This document shows, in pieces, positions 1 through 8,572 of a DNA stretch of 64,000 nucleotides (positions are counted from its first letter, which is position 1; each line of letters opens with the position of its first letter). The position numbers and the translations under genes are program-made. The DNA comes from Corallibacter vietnamensis (GTDB lineage: Bacteria > Bacteroidota > Bacteroidia > Flavobacteriales > Flavobacteriaceae). The stretch is from contig NZ_BAABBI010000001.1 of the NCBI RefSeq assembly GCF_039537875.1, positions 1,240,001 to 1,304,000 on the forward strand. The letters are read 5' to 3'. The notes under the pieces are model-generated. The model was not told the DNA's origin. It was given only the letters and a program-made list of their open reading frames with translations, and ran no database searches.

Positions 1-134
1 CAATTTGTATAAACAATAGAGGTTTGATCGCAAGCTTGAATTTTTTTATGTGATTATAAAATTTTTAGCAGATATAATGTTAATAGCAGTAAATCCCTCT
101 ACTGATTCTACACTAAAAAATTTAATTATTAGAT

Positions 135-827
135 ATGAAAAAAAAATTATTGGCAGAATGTATAGGAACCTTCTGGTTAGTTTTAGGTGGTTGTGGTAGC
201 GCTGTTTTAGCTGCAGGTATTCCAGATTTAGGAATTGGTTTCTTGGGCGTAGCACTTGCTTTTGGATTAACGGTTTTAACAGGTATTTATGCACTGGGGC
301 ATATTTCTGGAGGTCATTTTAATCCTGCGGTTTCTGTAGGATTATGTATTGGTGGCCGTTTTGATATAAGTGAATTACCAGGGTATATTATATCGCAAAT
401 TATCGGAGCTATTTTAGGAGCTTGTGTTATTTATATTATAGCAAGCGGCGTTAGTGGTTTTTCTTTATCTAACGGTTTTGCTGCTAATGGGTATGGTGAG
501 CATTCTCCTTTTGGTTATGATATGACATCGGCTTTAGTTTGTGAGTTTGTTATGACTTTTATGTTTTTAATTGTTATTCTAGGTGCAACACACAAAAATG
601 CTTCTAAAGGCTTCGCAGGTTTATCTATAGGGCTTGCACTAACGCTAATTCATTTAATAAGTATACCCATTACAAATACTTCTGTAAATCCAGCACGAAG
701 TACAAGTCAGGCGCTGTTTGTTGGAGGTTGGGCTATTGAGCAGTTATGGTTGTTTTGGTTAGCACCTATTGCAGGTGCAATTTTAGCAGGATTTATGTAT
801 AGATTTATCACGCAAGATAAAGCCTAA
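135..827 (+). CDS. aqpZ: Aquaporin Z (water channel)
   Basis: This 230-aa protein is an inner-membrane aquaporin that passes water down osmotic gradients. Both Asn-Pro-Ala pore motifs are visible: HFNPAVSVG (N63-A65) and TSVNPARST (N185-A187). The expected selectivity-filter residues F43, H173, T182 and R188 match the classical AqpZ set, which favours a water-selective channel over a glycerol facilitator. Six hydrophobic segments plus two half-helices fit the family fold and the family length. The gene stands alone and converges on gldC, with a shared hairpin terminator between them. The start is the ATG before the basic MKKK stretch. No clear promoter was seen in the 134 bases upstream. Confidence 0.95.
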   Translation: MKKKLLAECIGTFWLVLGGCGSAVLAAGIPDLGIGFLGVALAFGLTVLTGIYALGHISGGHFNPAVSVGLCIGGRFDISELPGYIISQIIGAILGACVIYIIASGVSGFSLSNGFAANGYGEHSPFGYDMTSALVCEFVMTFMFLIVILGATHKNASKGFAGLSIGLALTLIHLISIPITNTSVNPARSTSQALFVGGWAIEQLWLFWLAPIAGAILAGFMYRFITQDKA

Positions 828-850
828 AGGGATTAATGATTGAATAAAAA

Positions 851-872
851 AAGCACATATTAATATGTGCTT
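851..872. terminator. Bidirectional terminator between aqpZ and gldC
   Basis: An AAGCACATAT / ATATGTGCTT hairpin is flanked by A-runs on the left and T-runs on the right. It lies between two convergent genes and can terminate transcription from both sides. Confidence 0.85.
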
Positions 873-884
873 TTTTTATTCTAA

Positions 885-1220
885 TTACTGTTTTTTAAGT
901 TCTAGCTTTTCAGCAAAATAATCACAAAAATCTTTCATAGTTGCTGTCATTTTTTCATCCTGTGTTGCTCTGTGAAAGGTATTACTCATAGCTACCAAGG
1001 TTTGGTGAAAAAACACTTTCATTTCGTCTACAGGCATATCTTTTGTCCATAAATCAATTCTAAGTGTTTCTTGAGCTTTACTATCCCAAACAGAAAGAAG
1101 CATAGCTTTAGCTTCTTCATTGCTAATGCCGCCATCTTCAGCTGTCCAAAAAAGTTTTTCAGGAACTTTATTATCGTCTAGTTTTACTTTTAGTTCTATA
1201 GTTGAGGTTTTATTTGCCAT
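885..1220 (-). CDS. gldC: Gliding motility protein GldC
   Basis: This 111-aa soluble protein resembles GldC of Flavobacterium johnsoniae in length, composition and position. It has no signal peptide, so it is presumably cytoplasmic. GldC is reported to help gliding, but its biochemical role is not known. It follows gldB with only five bases between them, so the two are probably one transcript reading leftwards from the gldB/nadE divergent region. The call rests on the characteristic N-terminus (MANKTSTIELKVKLD) and on the gldB neighbour. Transcription ends at the shared hairpin with aqpZ. Confidence 0.9.
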   Translation of the reverse strand: MANKTSTIELKVKLDDNKVPEKLFWTAEDGGISNEEAKAMLLSVWDSKAQETLRIDLWTKDMPVDEMKVFFHQTLVAMSNTFHRATQDEKMTATMKDFCDYFAEKLELKKQ

Positions 1221-1225
1221 AATTA

Positions 1226-2191
1226 TTATTGCTTGTGTGGTTTAAAATTTGCATTGTTAAGAATGTCTTTAGCATCCTTACTTAAAAGGTCTTTTAAAGA
1301 AATATCATTATTATTTACATAGGCTTTAACTATTTGCCAACCTATATACTGTCCTATTTTCCCAGGAGATTCGCTGTCTATTTGCTCTAAATAAAATTTA
1401 GAAAAAGGAGCAGGGTTTATAAACCTATTAGGTAATTTAGAGTTGGTGCTGTATAGTAGTTCGTGTTCTATAAAGTAGCGCCAAATATAGTCTTCGTTTT
1501 CAAACGCCCAACGTAACTCTTCATTGGTGTATCCTATTTTTTCAGCATCAGTAGTATTAGGCAGCATGACATCTTTAAAGTATAATAGCTTTCCATGATA
1601 AATCATTTCATCTAAAAGCGTTTTTCTTTCTTGTTGATATGTGTATTTTTCAGCATAAGCCTTTGCTAGATCAACTGCAATTTGGCTTTTGTTAAAATTC
1701 TTTCTCAAGTATTTTTGTATACCTTGATAAAACTCATGATCACTTCCTAAATAAGTGTCAATTGATATTAAAACAATAGTATCAGTAACAATAACCTTGT
1801 TTCTGTAGTCTACATTTGAGGTTGTTGTTATAACACGAGGTGTTTGAAATTCCGGATAATAATAGCGTAAATGTTTAAATAGCTTCTTTATTTCCTCTTT
1901 TTCAGATGCAAAATTATCAAATACGCGAGCACTTTCTTTGTGTAGTTGTTGTTGGAGCGTGTCTTGTATTTTTTCAGCCCAATAACTGTCTGAATATTTT
2001 TCAGAAAACATAAAGGGAAATGCACTTTTAAGTTTAGGAAGTTCGCTTACAGTAGCGCTTCCAAAAGCTTTATCAAATCTTTCAACAGTAAAGTCAATAT
2101 CAATTTGAGCGATTTCTTTTTCAAGTTGACTTTCTTTTTTACAAGAAACAATACTTAAAAAAGCGAATAAAATAAAAATTTGATGTTTCAT
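1226..2191 (-). CDS. gldB: Gliding motility lipoprotein GldB
   Basis: This 321-aa protein has a short hydrophobic signal ending in a lipobox (LSIVSC, Cys at about residue 17), so it is predicted to be lipid-anchored in the cell envelope. GldB is required for gliding in F. johnsoniae. The mature part is helical and charged and has no enzyme motif that I recognise. The gene is first in a gldB-gldC pair and is divergent from nadE, an arrangement also known around gldBC elsewhere in flavobacteria. The ATG start directly precedes the signal peptide, which supports the chosen start. Confidence 0.92.
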   Translation of the reverse strand: MKHQIFILFAFLSIVSCKKESQLEKEIAQIDIDFTVERFDKAFGSATVSELPKLKSAFPFMFSEKYSDSYWAEKIQDTLQQQLHKESARVFDNFASEKEEIKKLFKHLRYYYPEFQTPRVITTTSNVDYRNKVIVTDTIVLISIDTYLGSDHEFYQGIQKYLRKNFNKSQIAVDLAKAYAEKYTYQQERKTLLDEMIYHGKLLYFKDVMLPNTTDAEKIGYTNEELRWAFENEDYIWRYFIEHELLYSTNSKLPNRFINPAPFSKFYLEQIDSESPGKIGQYIGWQIVKAYVNNNDISLKDLLSKDAKDILNNANFKPHKQ

Positions 2192-2235
2192 AGAAACTTA
2201 AAGGATGTTAATTTTTATTACTAATGGCTTTACGT

Positions 2236-2243
2236 TATTTTTG
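2236..2243 (+). promoter_or_regulatory. Possible -7 promoter element of nadE
   Basis: TATTTTTG matches the Bacteroidota -7 consensus TAnnTTTG exactly and lies about 42 bases before the nadE ATG. No convincing TTTG is seen at -33, so this is weak. Confidence 0.35.
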
Positions 2244-2284
2244 TTTGGCAAAGGTAAGATTCTTTGTCTTAAATATTTCATAAA

Positions 2285-3073
2285 ATGCAAACAGAAAAGA
2301 TTGTAAACCATATTGTAGATTGGTTAAAAAGCTATGCTACTAACGCTAAAGTGAATGGATTTGTTGTAGGCATTTCTGGCGGAATAGATTCTGCGGTTAC
2401 ATCTACATTGTGTGCTATGACCGGAATGGATGTTTTATGTATTGAAATGCCTATACATCAAGCTGAAAGTCATGTAAGTCGTGCGCAAGAGCATATTTTG
2501 CAATTAAAAAAGCGTTTTAATAATGTGCGTGATACACGAGCTGATTTAACACCTGTTTTTGAAGAATTTAAAACAGAAGTAAATCTAGATGGAGAACAAG
2601 CGATTGTAGATATGGCTTTAGCAAATACAAGAGCGCGTTTGCGTATGACAACGCTTTATTATTACGCGGGTTTACAAAAACTTTTGGTAGCAGGAACAGG
2701 AAACAAGGTGGAAGATTTTGGTGTTGGTTTTTACACCAAGTATGGAGACGGAGGTGTTGATTTAAGCCCGATTGCAGATTTATTAAAATCTGAAGTTTAC
2801 CATATAGGTGAATTTGTGCAAGTACCAGAGTCTATTATGAAAGCCGCACCAAGTGATGGATTATTTGGTGATGCACGAAGTGATGAAGACCAAATAGGGG
2901 CAAGCTATCCAGAACTAGAATGGGCCATGAAAATGGATGACGAAGGAAAAACTGCAAATGACTTCACTGGTAGAAAACAAGAAGTCTTCACAATTTATAA
3001 GCGTTTTAATAATGCTAATAAACATAAAATGATACCAATACCGATTTGTGAGGTTCCAACTAATTTAAAATAA
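2285..3073 (+). CDS. nadE: NAD(+) synthetase, ammonia-dependent
   Basis: This 262-aa enzyme amidates deamido-NAD to NAD, using ATP, in the last step of NAD biosynthesis. The PP-loop motif SGGIDS is at residues 31-36. Other family signatures follow, including GTGNKVED and the DLSPIADLLKSEV segment. The length equals that of short NadE proteins without a glutaminase (nitrilase) domain, so ammonia is the expected nitrogen donor. The gene is divergent from gldB. The start is the ATG immediately before QTEKIVNHI, with no competing in-frame start close by. Confidence 0.96.
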   Translation: MQTEKIVNHIVDWLKSYATNAKVNGFVVGISGGIDSAVTSTLCAMTGMDVLCIEMPIHQAESHVSRAQEHILQLKKRFNNVRDTRADLTPVFEEFKTEVNLDGEQAIVDMALANTRARLRMTTLYYYAGLQKLLVAGTGNKVEDFGVGFYTKYGDGGVDLSPIADLLKSEVYHIGEFVQVPESIMKAAPSDGLFGDARSDEDQIGASYPELEWAMKMDDEGKTANDFTGRKQEVFTIYKRFNNANKHKMIPIPICEVPTNLK

Positions 3074-3170
3074 GTTACTTATATCTCAAGAGAATTTATT
3101 ATATTTACTTAAGTATACAATTTAATAGACGCTATTTGCCTCAACAGTCTTAACATAAAAACCAAAAAAA

Positions 3171-3797
3171 ATGATTAAACTGTTGGTCGTTGACAATCAT
3201 CCAATTATTAGAAAAGGGCTAGATCTCCTTTTTGTAACTTCACCACAAATCCAAGTTGTTGGAGGCGTTAGTAACGGTGAAGCTATTTTTGATTTTTTAA
3301 AAAGCAATTCTGTAGATATTATTATCTGTGAGATAGATTTACCTAAACTTAATGGTATCACCGCATTAAGACGCCTTAAGCGAGATCACCCAAGTGTAAA
3401 GGTTATAATGTTTAGCTCTCAACCAGAAAAAATCTATGCTTTAAATACTTTAAAAGCTGGAGCATCCGGCTATTTAACTAAAACATCAGATATTTTTACG
3501 ATTAAAGAAGCCATCATGAAAGTTTATGATGGTGGTGTTTATTTAAGTAATGAGATGGCACAACAGATGGCTTTGGGCAGACGAGTTACTAGAACAGGAA
3601 CTCATTTCAAAAAACTGTCTACAAGAGAGATTGAGGTGTTAAAGCTATTGTCTTCAGGGAAAAAAAATAAAGAAATTGCAGAAGAGCTAGATATTAATGA
3701 AAAAACAGTTAGCACTTATAAAGCTCGTTTAATGAAAAAACTAAATGTGACTAATATTGTTGATTTAATAAGTAGGGCAAAGCTGCTAGAACTATAG
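3171..3797 (+). CDS. NarL/LuxR-type response regulator with Glu at the phosphoacceptor site
   Basis: This 208-aa protein has an N-terminal receiver domain (about 1-120) and a C-terminal LuxR-type helix-turn-helix (about 145-205, LSTREIEVLKLLSSGKKNKE). It is a DNA-binding transcription regulator. The receiver keeps D8 and the conserved Lys in GYLTK, but the residue four before Pro58 (CEIDLP) is Glu54 instead of Asp. That change may mimic constant phosphorylation or uncouple the protein from a kinase. No histidine kinase lies nearby. Its last bases overlap the 3' end of convergent dnaG by six bases. Targets are unknown. Confidence 0.88.
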   Translation: MIKLLVVDNHPIIRKGLDLLFVTSPQIQVVGGVSNGEAIFDFLKSNSVDIIICEIDLPKLNGITALRRLKRDHPSVKVIMFSSQPEKIYALNTLKAGASGYLTKTSDIFTIKEAIMKVYDGGVYLSNEMAQQMALGRRVTRTGTHFKKLSTREIEVLKLLSSGKKNKEIAEELDINEKTVSTYKARLMKKLNVTNIVDLISRAKLLEL

Positions 3798-5750
3798 CAC
3801 ACGATTAAGCTTTCTGGATAAAAGCATTTTTAAGCTTGAGTAATCTTTTACTTCTTCTAAAATACTTCTATTAATCTCGTTTTTATTGGCTAAAGTTTCT
3901 TGTTTGAATTCGGTAACTTTTTGTTCTATTAAAAAGCAACGAAGACTCAAAATGGTTTCACTTACTAATTGTGAAACAGTCGTAGATTTTTCTTTAGGAT
4001 AAATGTTTTTTCGTTCCCAATCTGAAAGGGTATAACGTTCATCTTCCATTAAAATAGTAGTTATTTCATTGGCAATAACAGGATCTACAGTGTTTACAAA
4101 ATTTTCTACCGCATAATCAGGATTTTGATGAAAAGTTTCCATAATAGTGTAATACAGTGTTTTGAAAACTTCATTTGAAAACTCCATTTCATCTTCTTGT
4201 AAATCTAAATATACTTTTTCAAAAACTTTAGCAGTATGCTTTACAGGCTCTAAAACAAGTTCGTGTTTTTCATTTTCCTTAAGAATTGAATCTTCAAAGT
4301 CTTCGGTTTTATTTCCGTAAAGCAATAAAATTTGAATGATTTTTCGCTCTAATTCATACTGAACATCAACCCTTTTTTTAGGTTGTTCGTGTTTAATAAC
4401 ATCAAAAGCCTTTTGCTCTTGTTTTTGTTGCTTACTAGCTTCTTGAGCTTCTTTTTTGCCCATTTGGGCTAATGTGGTAAACAAAACAGATTCACTAATG
4501 TCCATGATTTTAGAACATTCTTGAATATACACTTCTTGTTTTATACGATCTGGAATTTTTGAGATACTATTCATAATATCTCTAATGGTGTCTGCCTTTT
4601 TTATAGGATCATTTTTTGCATCAGCAACAAGTAATGAAGCTTTAAACTGAATAAAATCTTTTGAGTTTTCTTCAAGATAATCAGTGAGCTCCTCTAGTGT
4701 GTTTTGTTTCGCAAAACTGTCAGGATCTTCTCCATCTGGAAATGAGCAAACTTTTACGTTCATGCCTTGCTCTAAAACCAAATCAATACCGCGTAATGAA
4801 GCACGCATTCCAGCTGCATCACCATCAAATAAAACCGTGATGTTTTTTGTTAAGCGGTTTATAAGCCTGATTTGTTCTGGTGTTAATGCGGTTCCTGATG
4901 ACGAAACAACGTTTTTGATACCTCTTTGGTGAAACTGAATAACATCAGTATAACCTTCAACAAGGAAGCAATTGTCTTCTTTAGCAATGCTTTGTTTTGC
5001 ATGATAAATACCATAAAGAACTTTACTTTTATGATAAATATCGCTTTCAGGTGAGTTTAAGTATTTAGCAGCTTTTTTATCGTTTGTAAGAATACGACCG
5101 CCAAAGCCTAAAACACGACCACTCATACTCTGAATAGGGAACATAACTCGGCCTTTAAAACGGTCAAACTGTTTGTTGTCTTTTACAATTGTTAAGCCAG
5201 TTCCTTCTAAAAACTCTAATTGATATCCTTTTTTTATGGCATCGTCTGTAAAGGCTTGCCATTCATCTAGCGAATATCCTAAATCAAACTTTTTTATAGT
5301 TTCTTCAGTAAAACCACGTTCTTTAAAATAGCTTAAACCTATAGCTTTCCCTTGATCTGTTTTATGTAGTATATTTTGAAAATATTTACTAGCGTATTCA
5401 CTAACTAAATATAAACTTTCTCTAGTATTTGCTTGCTCTTTTTGTTCATTGGTTTGTTGCGTTTCTTCAATCTCAATGTTGTACTTTTTAGCAAGATATT
5501 TTATGGCTTCTGGATAGGTAAAATGCTCATGCTCCATTAAAAAAGCAACTGCATTACCACCTTTTCCTGTACTAAAGTCTTTCCAGATTTGTTTTACTGG
5601 AGAAACCATAAAGCTAGGTGTGCGTTCATCACTAAACGGACTTAAACCTTTAAAATTACTTCCTGATTTTTTAAGCTGAACAAAATCACCAATAACCTCT
5701 TCTACACGAGAGGTTTCAAAAACTTGATCTATGGTGGATTTTGATATCAA
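3792..5750 (-). CDS. dnaG: DNA primase DnaG lacking the zinc-ribbon ligands
   Basis: This 652-aa replication primase makes RNA primers for DNA synthesis. It has the usual layout: an N-terminal CHC2-like module (to about 95), a toprim core with VEGYTDV and FDGDAAG, and a helical C-terminal helicase-interaction region. All four zinc ligands of the CHC2 module are substituted: the positions equivalent to C-P-F-H and C-x-x-C are S37, S40, D58 and T61, although the surrounding sequence aligns without gaps. From memory this looks usual for flavobacterial DnaG rather than a local mutation. The start codon is TTG. An in-frame stop lies just upstream, and the next Met is residue 48 inside the conserved region. 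Confidence 0.95.
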   Translation of the reverse strand: MISKSTIDQVFETSRVEEVIGDFVQLKKSGSNFKGLSPFSDERTPSFMVSPVKQIWKDFSTGKGGNAVAFLMEHEHFTYPEAIKYLAKKYNIEIEETQQTNEQKEQANTRESLYLVSEYASKYFQNILHKTDQGKAIGLSYFKERGFTEETIKKFDLGYSLDEWQAFTDDAIKKGYQLEFLEGTGLTIVKDNKQFDRFKGRVMFPIQSMSGRVLGFGGRILTNDKKAAKYLNSPESDIYHKSKVLYGIYHAKQSIAKEDNCFLVEGYTDVIQFHQRGIKNVVSSSGTALTPEQIRLINRLTKNITVLFDGDAAGMRASLRGIDLVLEQGMNVKVCSFPDGEDPDSFAKQNTLEELTDYLEENSKDFIQFKASLLVADAKNDPIKKADTIRDIMNSISKIPDRIKQEVYIQECSKIMDISESVLFTTLAQMGKKEAQEASKQQKQEQKAFDVIKHEQPKKRVDVQYELERKIIQILLLYGNKTEDFEDSILKENEKHELVLEPVKHTAKVFEKVYLDLQEDEMEFSNEVFKTLYYTIMETFHQNPDYAVENFVNTVDPVIANEITTILMEDERYTLSDWERKNIYPKEKSTTVSQLVSETILSLRCFLIEQKVTEFKQETLANKNEINRSILEEVKDYSSLKMLLSRKLNRVL

Positions 5751-5813
5751 ACCTGGAATTATTTAAGGAGTGTAAAAATACTATAATATCACGTTATATA
5801 AAACATGTGATTA

Positions 5814-8171
5814 TTAATTTAACTGAAAAGTTTTTACTGTAGATATTAGACTTCCGTCTTCATCCATACCCTCAATATATAGGTTAATACTTTCATAATA
5901 GTAATTAGGTATTTTAAAAACGAATTCCTCTCTTTTATTAGGTTTTAAGTTGGGAAGCCAGTGTAAAACACCAATTTTTGAAAATGTTTCCTCCTGAGCT
6001 TTGTTGTAAAAAGGAGAATAATATTTTTTTGGCATTGAAAACCCTATTTTAATTTTACTGTTTTTAAAATCACTCTTGCGACTGTTTTTTAGACCGATAC
6101 TGTTTTTAGTGAAAATATTAATTGAACCACCAGCTCCATCCATACCAAATCCGGTTCTGGCAACATAAAGCTCGTCTATTTCAGAAACAGTAAGGTATTG
6201 AATAGTTTCTAGAAAGTCTGAGATAATAACACCGTCTAGATATACATTAGGACTTAATCTGCCAGATAGGTTTGATGAACGACGTGATAATATTTTTACA
6301 CTAGCACCTGATTCAATAACATCAAAGCCGTTATTTCTAATTACATCAAGAACTCTTGTAGTAAAAGAGTATCCAGATTCTAGATTTATACCTCTATTAT
6401 TTACGCCGCCATTTACCATATAGCGCTCTTTCTGTTGGGTGTAATTATTTGATATGTTTACAGTATCAAGAAGGTTGAAATCTCCATGAATAAAATTAAA
6501 ACTATTTAAGTCTCTGGATATTATATTTTTATTGATTAGCTTTTTTGTGTTTATAGAGTCTATAATATAAGTAGGATAGGTGTTGTAGTAAACGCCAGGA
6601 GAGATCTGTTTTCCTCTATTTGTATTAGCACTTATTGAAACTATAGAGCTGTCCATTAAAAAAAGATTATCAAAACTAAATTGACCGTTTTTTAATTTAG
6701 AGGTTAACATTAACTCATTATTAGCAGAAAATAAAACAACCTCTTTAATGTTTTCTTTATTTTTAGCGTTAATTTCTCCGCGTATTTGAAAGCCGGCTTC
6801 AAAATTATATTTAGCAATTTGAGGTTTAAAAAAAATGTTTTTCCAATCGTAACTACTCCAACCTTGTGTTAGTAATAGTAAATCTAAATCATAATTGGTT
6901 CTGCGGTCATCATTTGAAAAATAATAATTAGGTTTATGTATTGTTCCTTTTATGTAAGGTTTTAAATAAAATGACGCTGCTATTGTATGGTTTTCATTGT
7001 AAGCTTTTGTAGATGTAGGTAGTACCGAGATACTAATACCTTTTTGATAGCCACTTTTTTTATTAGACTTAAGTGTTACTATGGTTGAATCTATGCCTGT
7101 ATGAGTGCCAGCTATTGATATGTCTGAAATTAATTTTTTTGTTTTTTTGAATAGTAATCGCTCTAGTACAGGTTGATTTTTCTCATTAAAAAGTGTAATG
7201 ATATTTATTCCCGAATACAGATTTTTTTTAGGTACGGCGATTGTATAGCTGTATTTGTCTTGACTAAAAGATACGTCTATTCGTTTCATAAAGCCATCTC
7301 TGTGTATAAGGAGATAGTAAGGTGATTTTAAAAGATTGGGAAGCGTGTTTTTGTTTGTGTTTAATGTGATAAAAAGCGTTTCGTTATTTAAATTATTTGT
7401 ACTTATAGTTATACCAGTTGTGTTGGCTTTAGGAATACTTTTTTCTATAATGGTACTGTCTTTTAGTGTTGCTTTTATTTTGTAAGATTCATCAGGTTTT
7501 ATATTTAGATCAAATTTTCCAATGCCAAAAGCGTTACTTTTTATTGTGGTTACAACATTGTTTTCACTGTCTAAAACATCTCCAGAAATAATTACAAGCG
7601 GGTCTTCATTTTGATCAGTAATTTTAAAGCCTATAGAGTTAGTGCTCTCAGCAACAAGATGACCGCCTTCGGGAAGTATTTGAAAATCGTATTTTATTTC
7701 AGGTGTGTGATTACTACTATTGGTGTTTTTTGGTTGACTATCAATAATTTCAAACTGAATTAAGCTATAATGAGGTTCATTAAAATTTTTCATCCAATTA
7801 GTAGTGACCTTTAAGAAGTAAATACCGGGTAAATAATTTTTTTTGAAAGAAAAATTACCATGTGTCATACCGTGCTCTGTATAGTATATTTTTTTTTCAA
7901 TCAAAACACCATCAGCATTATATATTGATGCATATACATTTGTGGTAGTTAGATAGGGTTTTTGTGTTTTTGTATTGTATATGTAACTTTTAAACCAAAG
8001 TTCTTCAGAATTCAGGTATTTTGATTTGTTTAATTGCGTATGAATAGTTTCAGGTTCTAGGCTGAAATATTCTAAATAATGACTTTCTGTGTAATCTGAT
8101 TGTAAATTTTGACTAAAACTAACTGTTGTAAATAATATAAGGGAGAGTTGAGCAAATAAGGTTTTAATCAT
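5814..8171 (-). CDS. Secreted TonB-plug-domain protein without a beta barrel
   Basis: This 785-aa protein starts with a clear signal peptide (cleavage near SFSQ). The N-terminal half consists of beta-sandwich-like segments reminiscent of macroglobulin MG2-type domains. Residues of roughly 590-700 resemble a TonB-dependent receptor plug (GVNNRGINL, YLDGVIISD, GAGGSINIFTK). Only about 90 residues follow the plug, so there is no room for a 22-strand barrel and it cannot be a classic TonB receptor. Large flavobacterial proteins of this type are often annotated as plug-domain or carboxypeptidase-like proteins of unknown role. The gene is monocistronic and follows dnaG on the same strand with a gap of about 60 bases. 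Confidence 0.7.
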   Translation of the reverse strand: MIKTLFAQLSLILFTTVSFSQNLQSDYTESHYLEYFSLEPETIHTQLNKSKYLNSEELWFKSYIYNTKTQKPYLTTTNVYASIYNADGVLIEKKIYYTEHGMTHGNFSFKKNYLPGIYFLKVTTNWMKNFNEPHYSLIQFEIIDSQPKNTNSSNHTPEIKYDFQILPEGGHLVAESTNSIGFKITDQNEDPLVIISGDVLDSENNVVTTIKSNAFGIGKFDLNIKPDESYKIKATLKDSTIIEKSIPKANTTGITISTNNLNNETLFITLNTNKNTLPNLLKSPYYLLIHRDGFMKRIDVSFSQDKYSYTIAVPKKNLYSGINIITLFNEKNQPVLERLLFKKTKKLISDISIAGTHTGIDSTIVTLKSNKKSGYQKGISISVLPTSTKAYNENHTIAASFYLKPYIKGTIHKPNYYFSNDDRRTNYDLDLLLLTQGWSSYDWKNIFFKPQIAKYNFEAGFQIRGEINAKNKENIKEVVLFSANNELMLTSKLKNGQFSFDNLFLMDSSIVSISANTNRGKQISPGVYYNTYPTYIIDSINTKKLINKNIISRDLNSFNFIHGDFNLLDTVNISNNYTQQKERYMVNGGVNNRGINLESGYSFTTRVLDVIRNNGFDVIESGASVKILSRRSSNLSGRLSPNVYLDGVIISDFLETIQYLTVSEIDELYVARTGFGMDGAGGSINIFTKNSIGLKNSRKSDFKNSKIKIGFSMPKKYYSPFYNKAQEETFSKIGVLHWLPNLKPNKREEFVFKIPNYYYESINLYIEGMDEDGSLISTVKTFQLN

Positions 8172-8330
8172 TATGTGTTTATATATGTATATTAATTGGT
8201 TTAAATATAGTGTTTTAGGTTTTAAGAGGAAATAAATGATTGAAAATTTTAGTTAAATTTTAGCCAATAAAAGTATCAGTGTATATGAGTGTGTATTATC
8301 TTTATTATAGTCTTAAAAACATATAGTATT

Positions 8331-8417
8331 ATGGGACAAATAAAGTCAAAGAGCAAGTCGGCTTTACCAAAACAAGCGGTAAAAAAGGCTCCACAAGCTC
8401 CTGCTAAAAAGAAGTAG
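8331..8417 (+). CDS. Small lysine-rich protein (28 aa)
   Basis: The reading frame starts ATGGGACAAATAAAG, stops at TAG, and encodes a basic, Lys/Ala/Pro-rich peptide ending PAKKK. A hairpin with a T-rich tail follows about 55 bases downstream, and a TATCTTTA (-7-like) sits about 35 bases upstream, so a short transcript is plausible. Function is unknown. Lys/Pro/Ala-rich peptides of this sort can bind nucleic acids, but nothing here shows that. It could be a chance frame, since no homology can be checked here. Confidence 0.4.
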   Translation: MGQIKSKSKSALPKQAVKKAPQAPAKKK

Positions 8418-8472
8418 TTTGTGTATTGGTTTATTACGAATAAACCTAAAATCAAGAAAAACCCAAAAAAAC

Positions 8473-8493
8473 AGCCACCTTTTTCAGGTGGCT
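8473..8493 (+). terminator. Intrinsic terminator
   Basis: An AGCCACCT / AGGTGGCT stem with a five-base loop is followed by TTATATTTT. It lies downstream of the small basic gene. Confidence 0.7.
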
Positions 8494-8510
8494 TTATATT
8501 TTACTATAAA

Positions 8511-8539
8511 AAAACGCTTCAAATGTATTGAAGCGTTTT
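8511..8539. terminator. Terminator downstream of groEL
   Basis: A 12-bp stem (AAAACGCTTCAA / TTGAAGCGTTTT) with a five-base loop lies 34 bases beyond the groEL stop. A/T-rich flanks on both sides make it usable in either direction. Confidence 0.75.
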
Positions 8540-8572
8540 TTGTTTTATTCAGGTAATTGTGTGTTTTTTCAA

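Noticed and set aside
46..294. Minus-strand frame opposite the start of aqpZ
   Set aside because: It is antisense to a certain gene, has no promoter or family features, and its translation is low in complexity. The same holds for the many frames antisense to groEL, topA, hsdM and dnaG.
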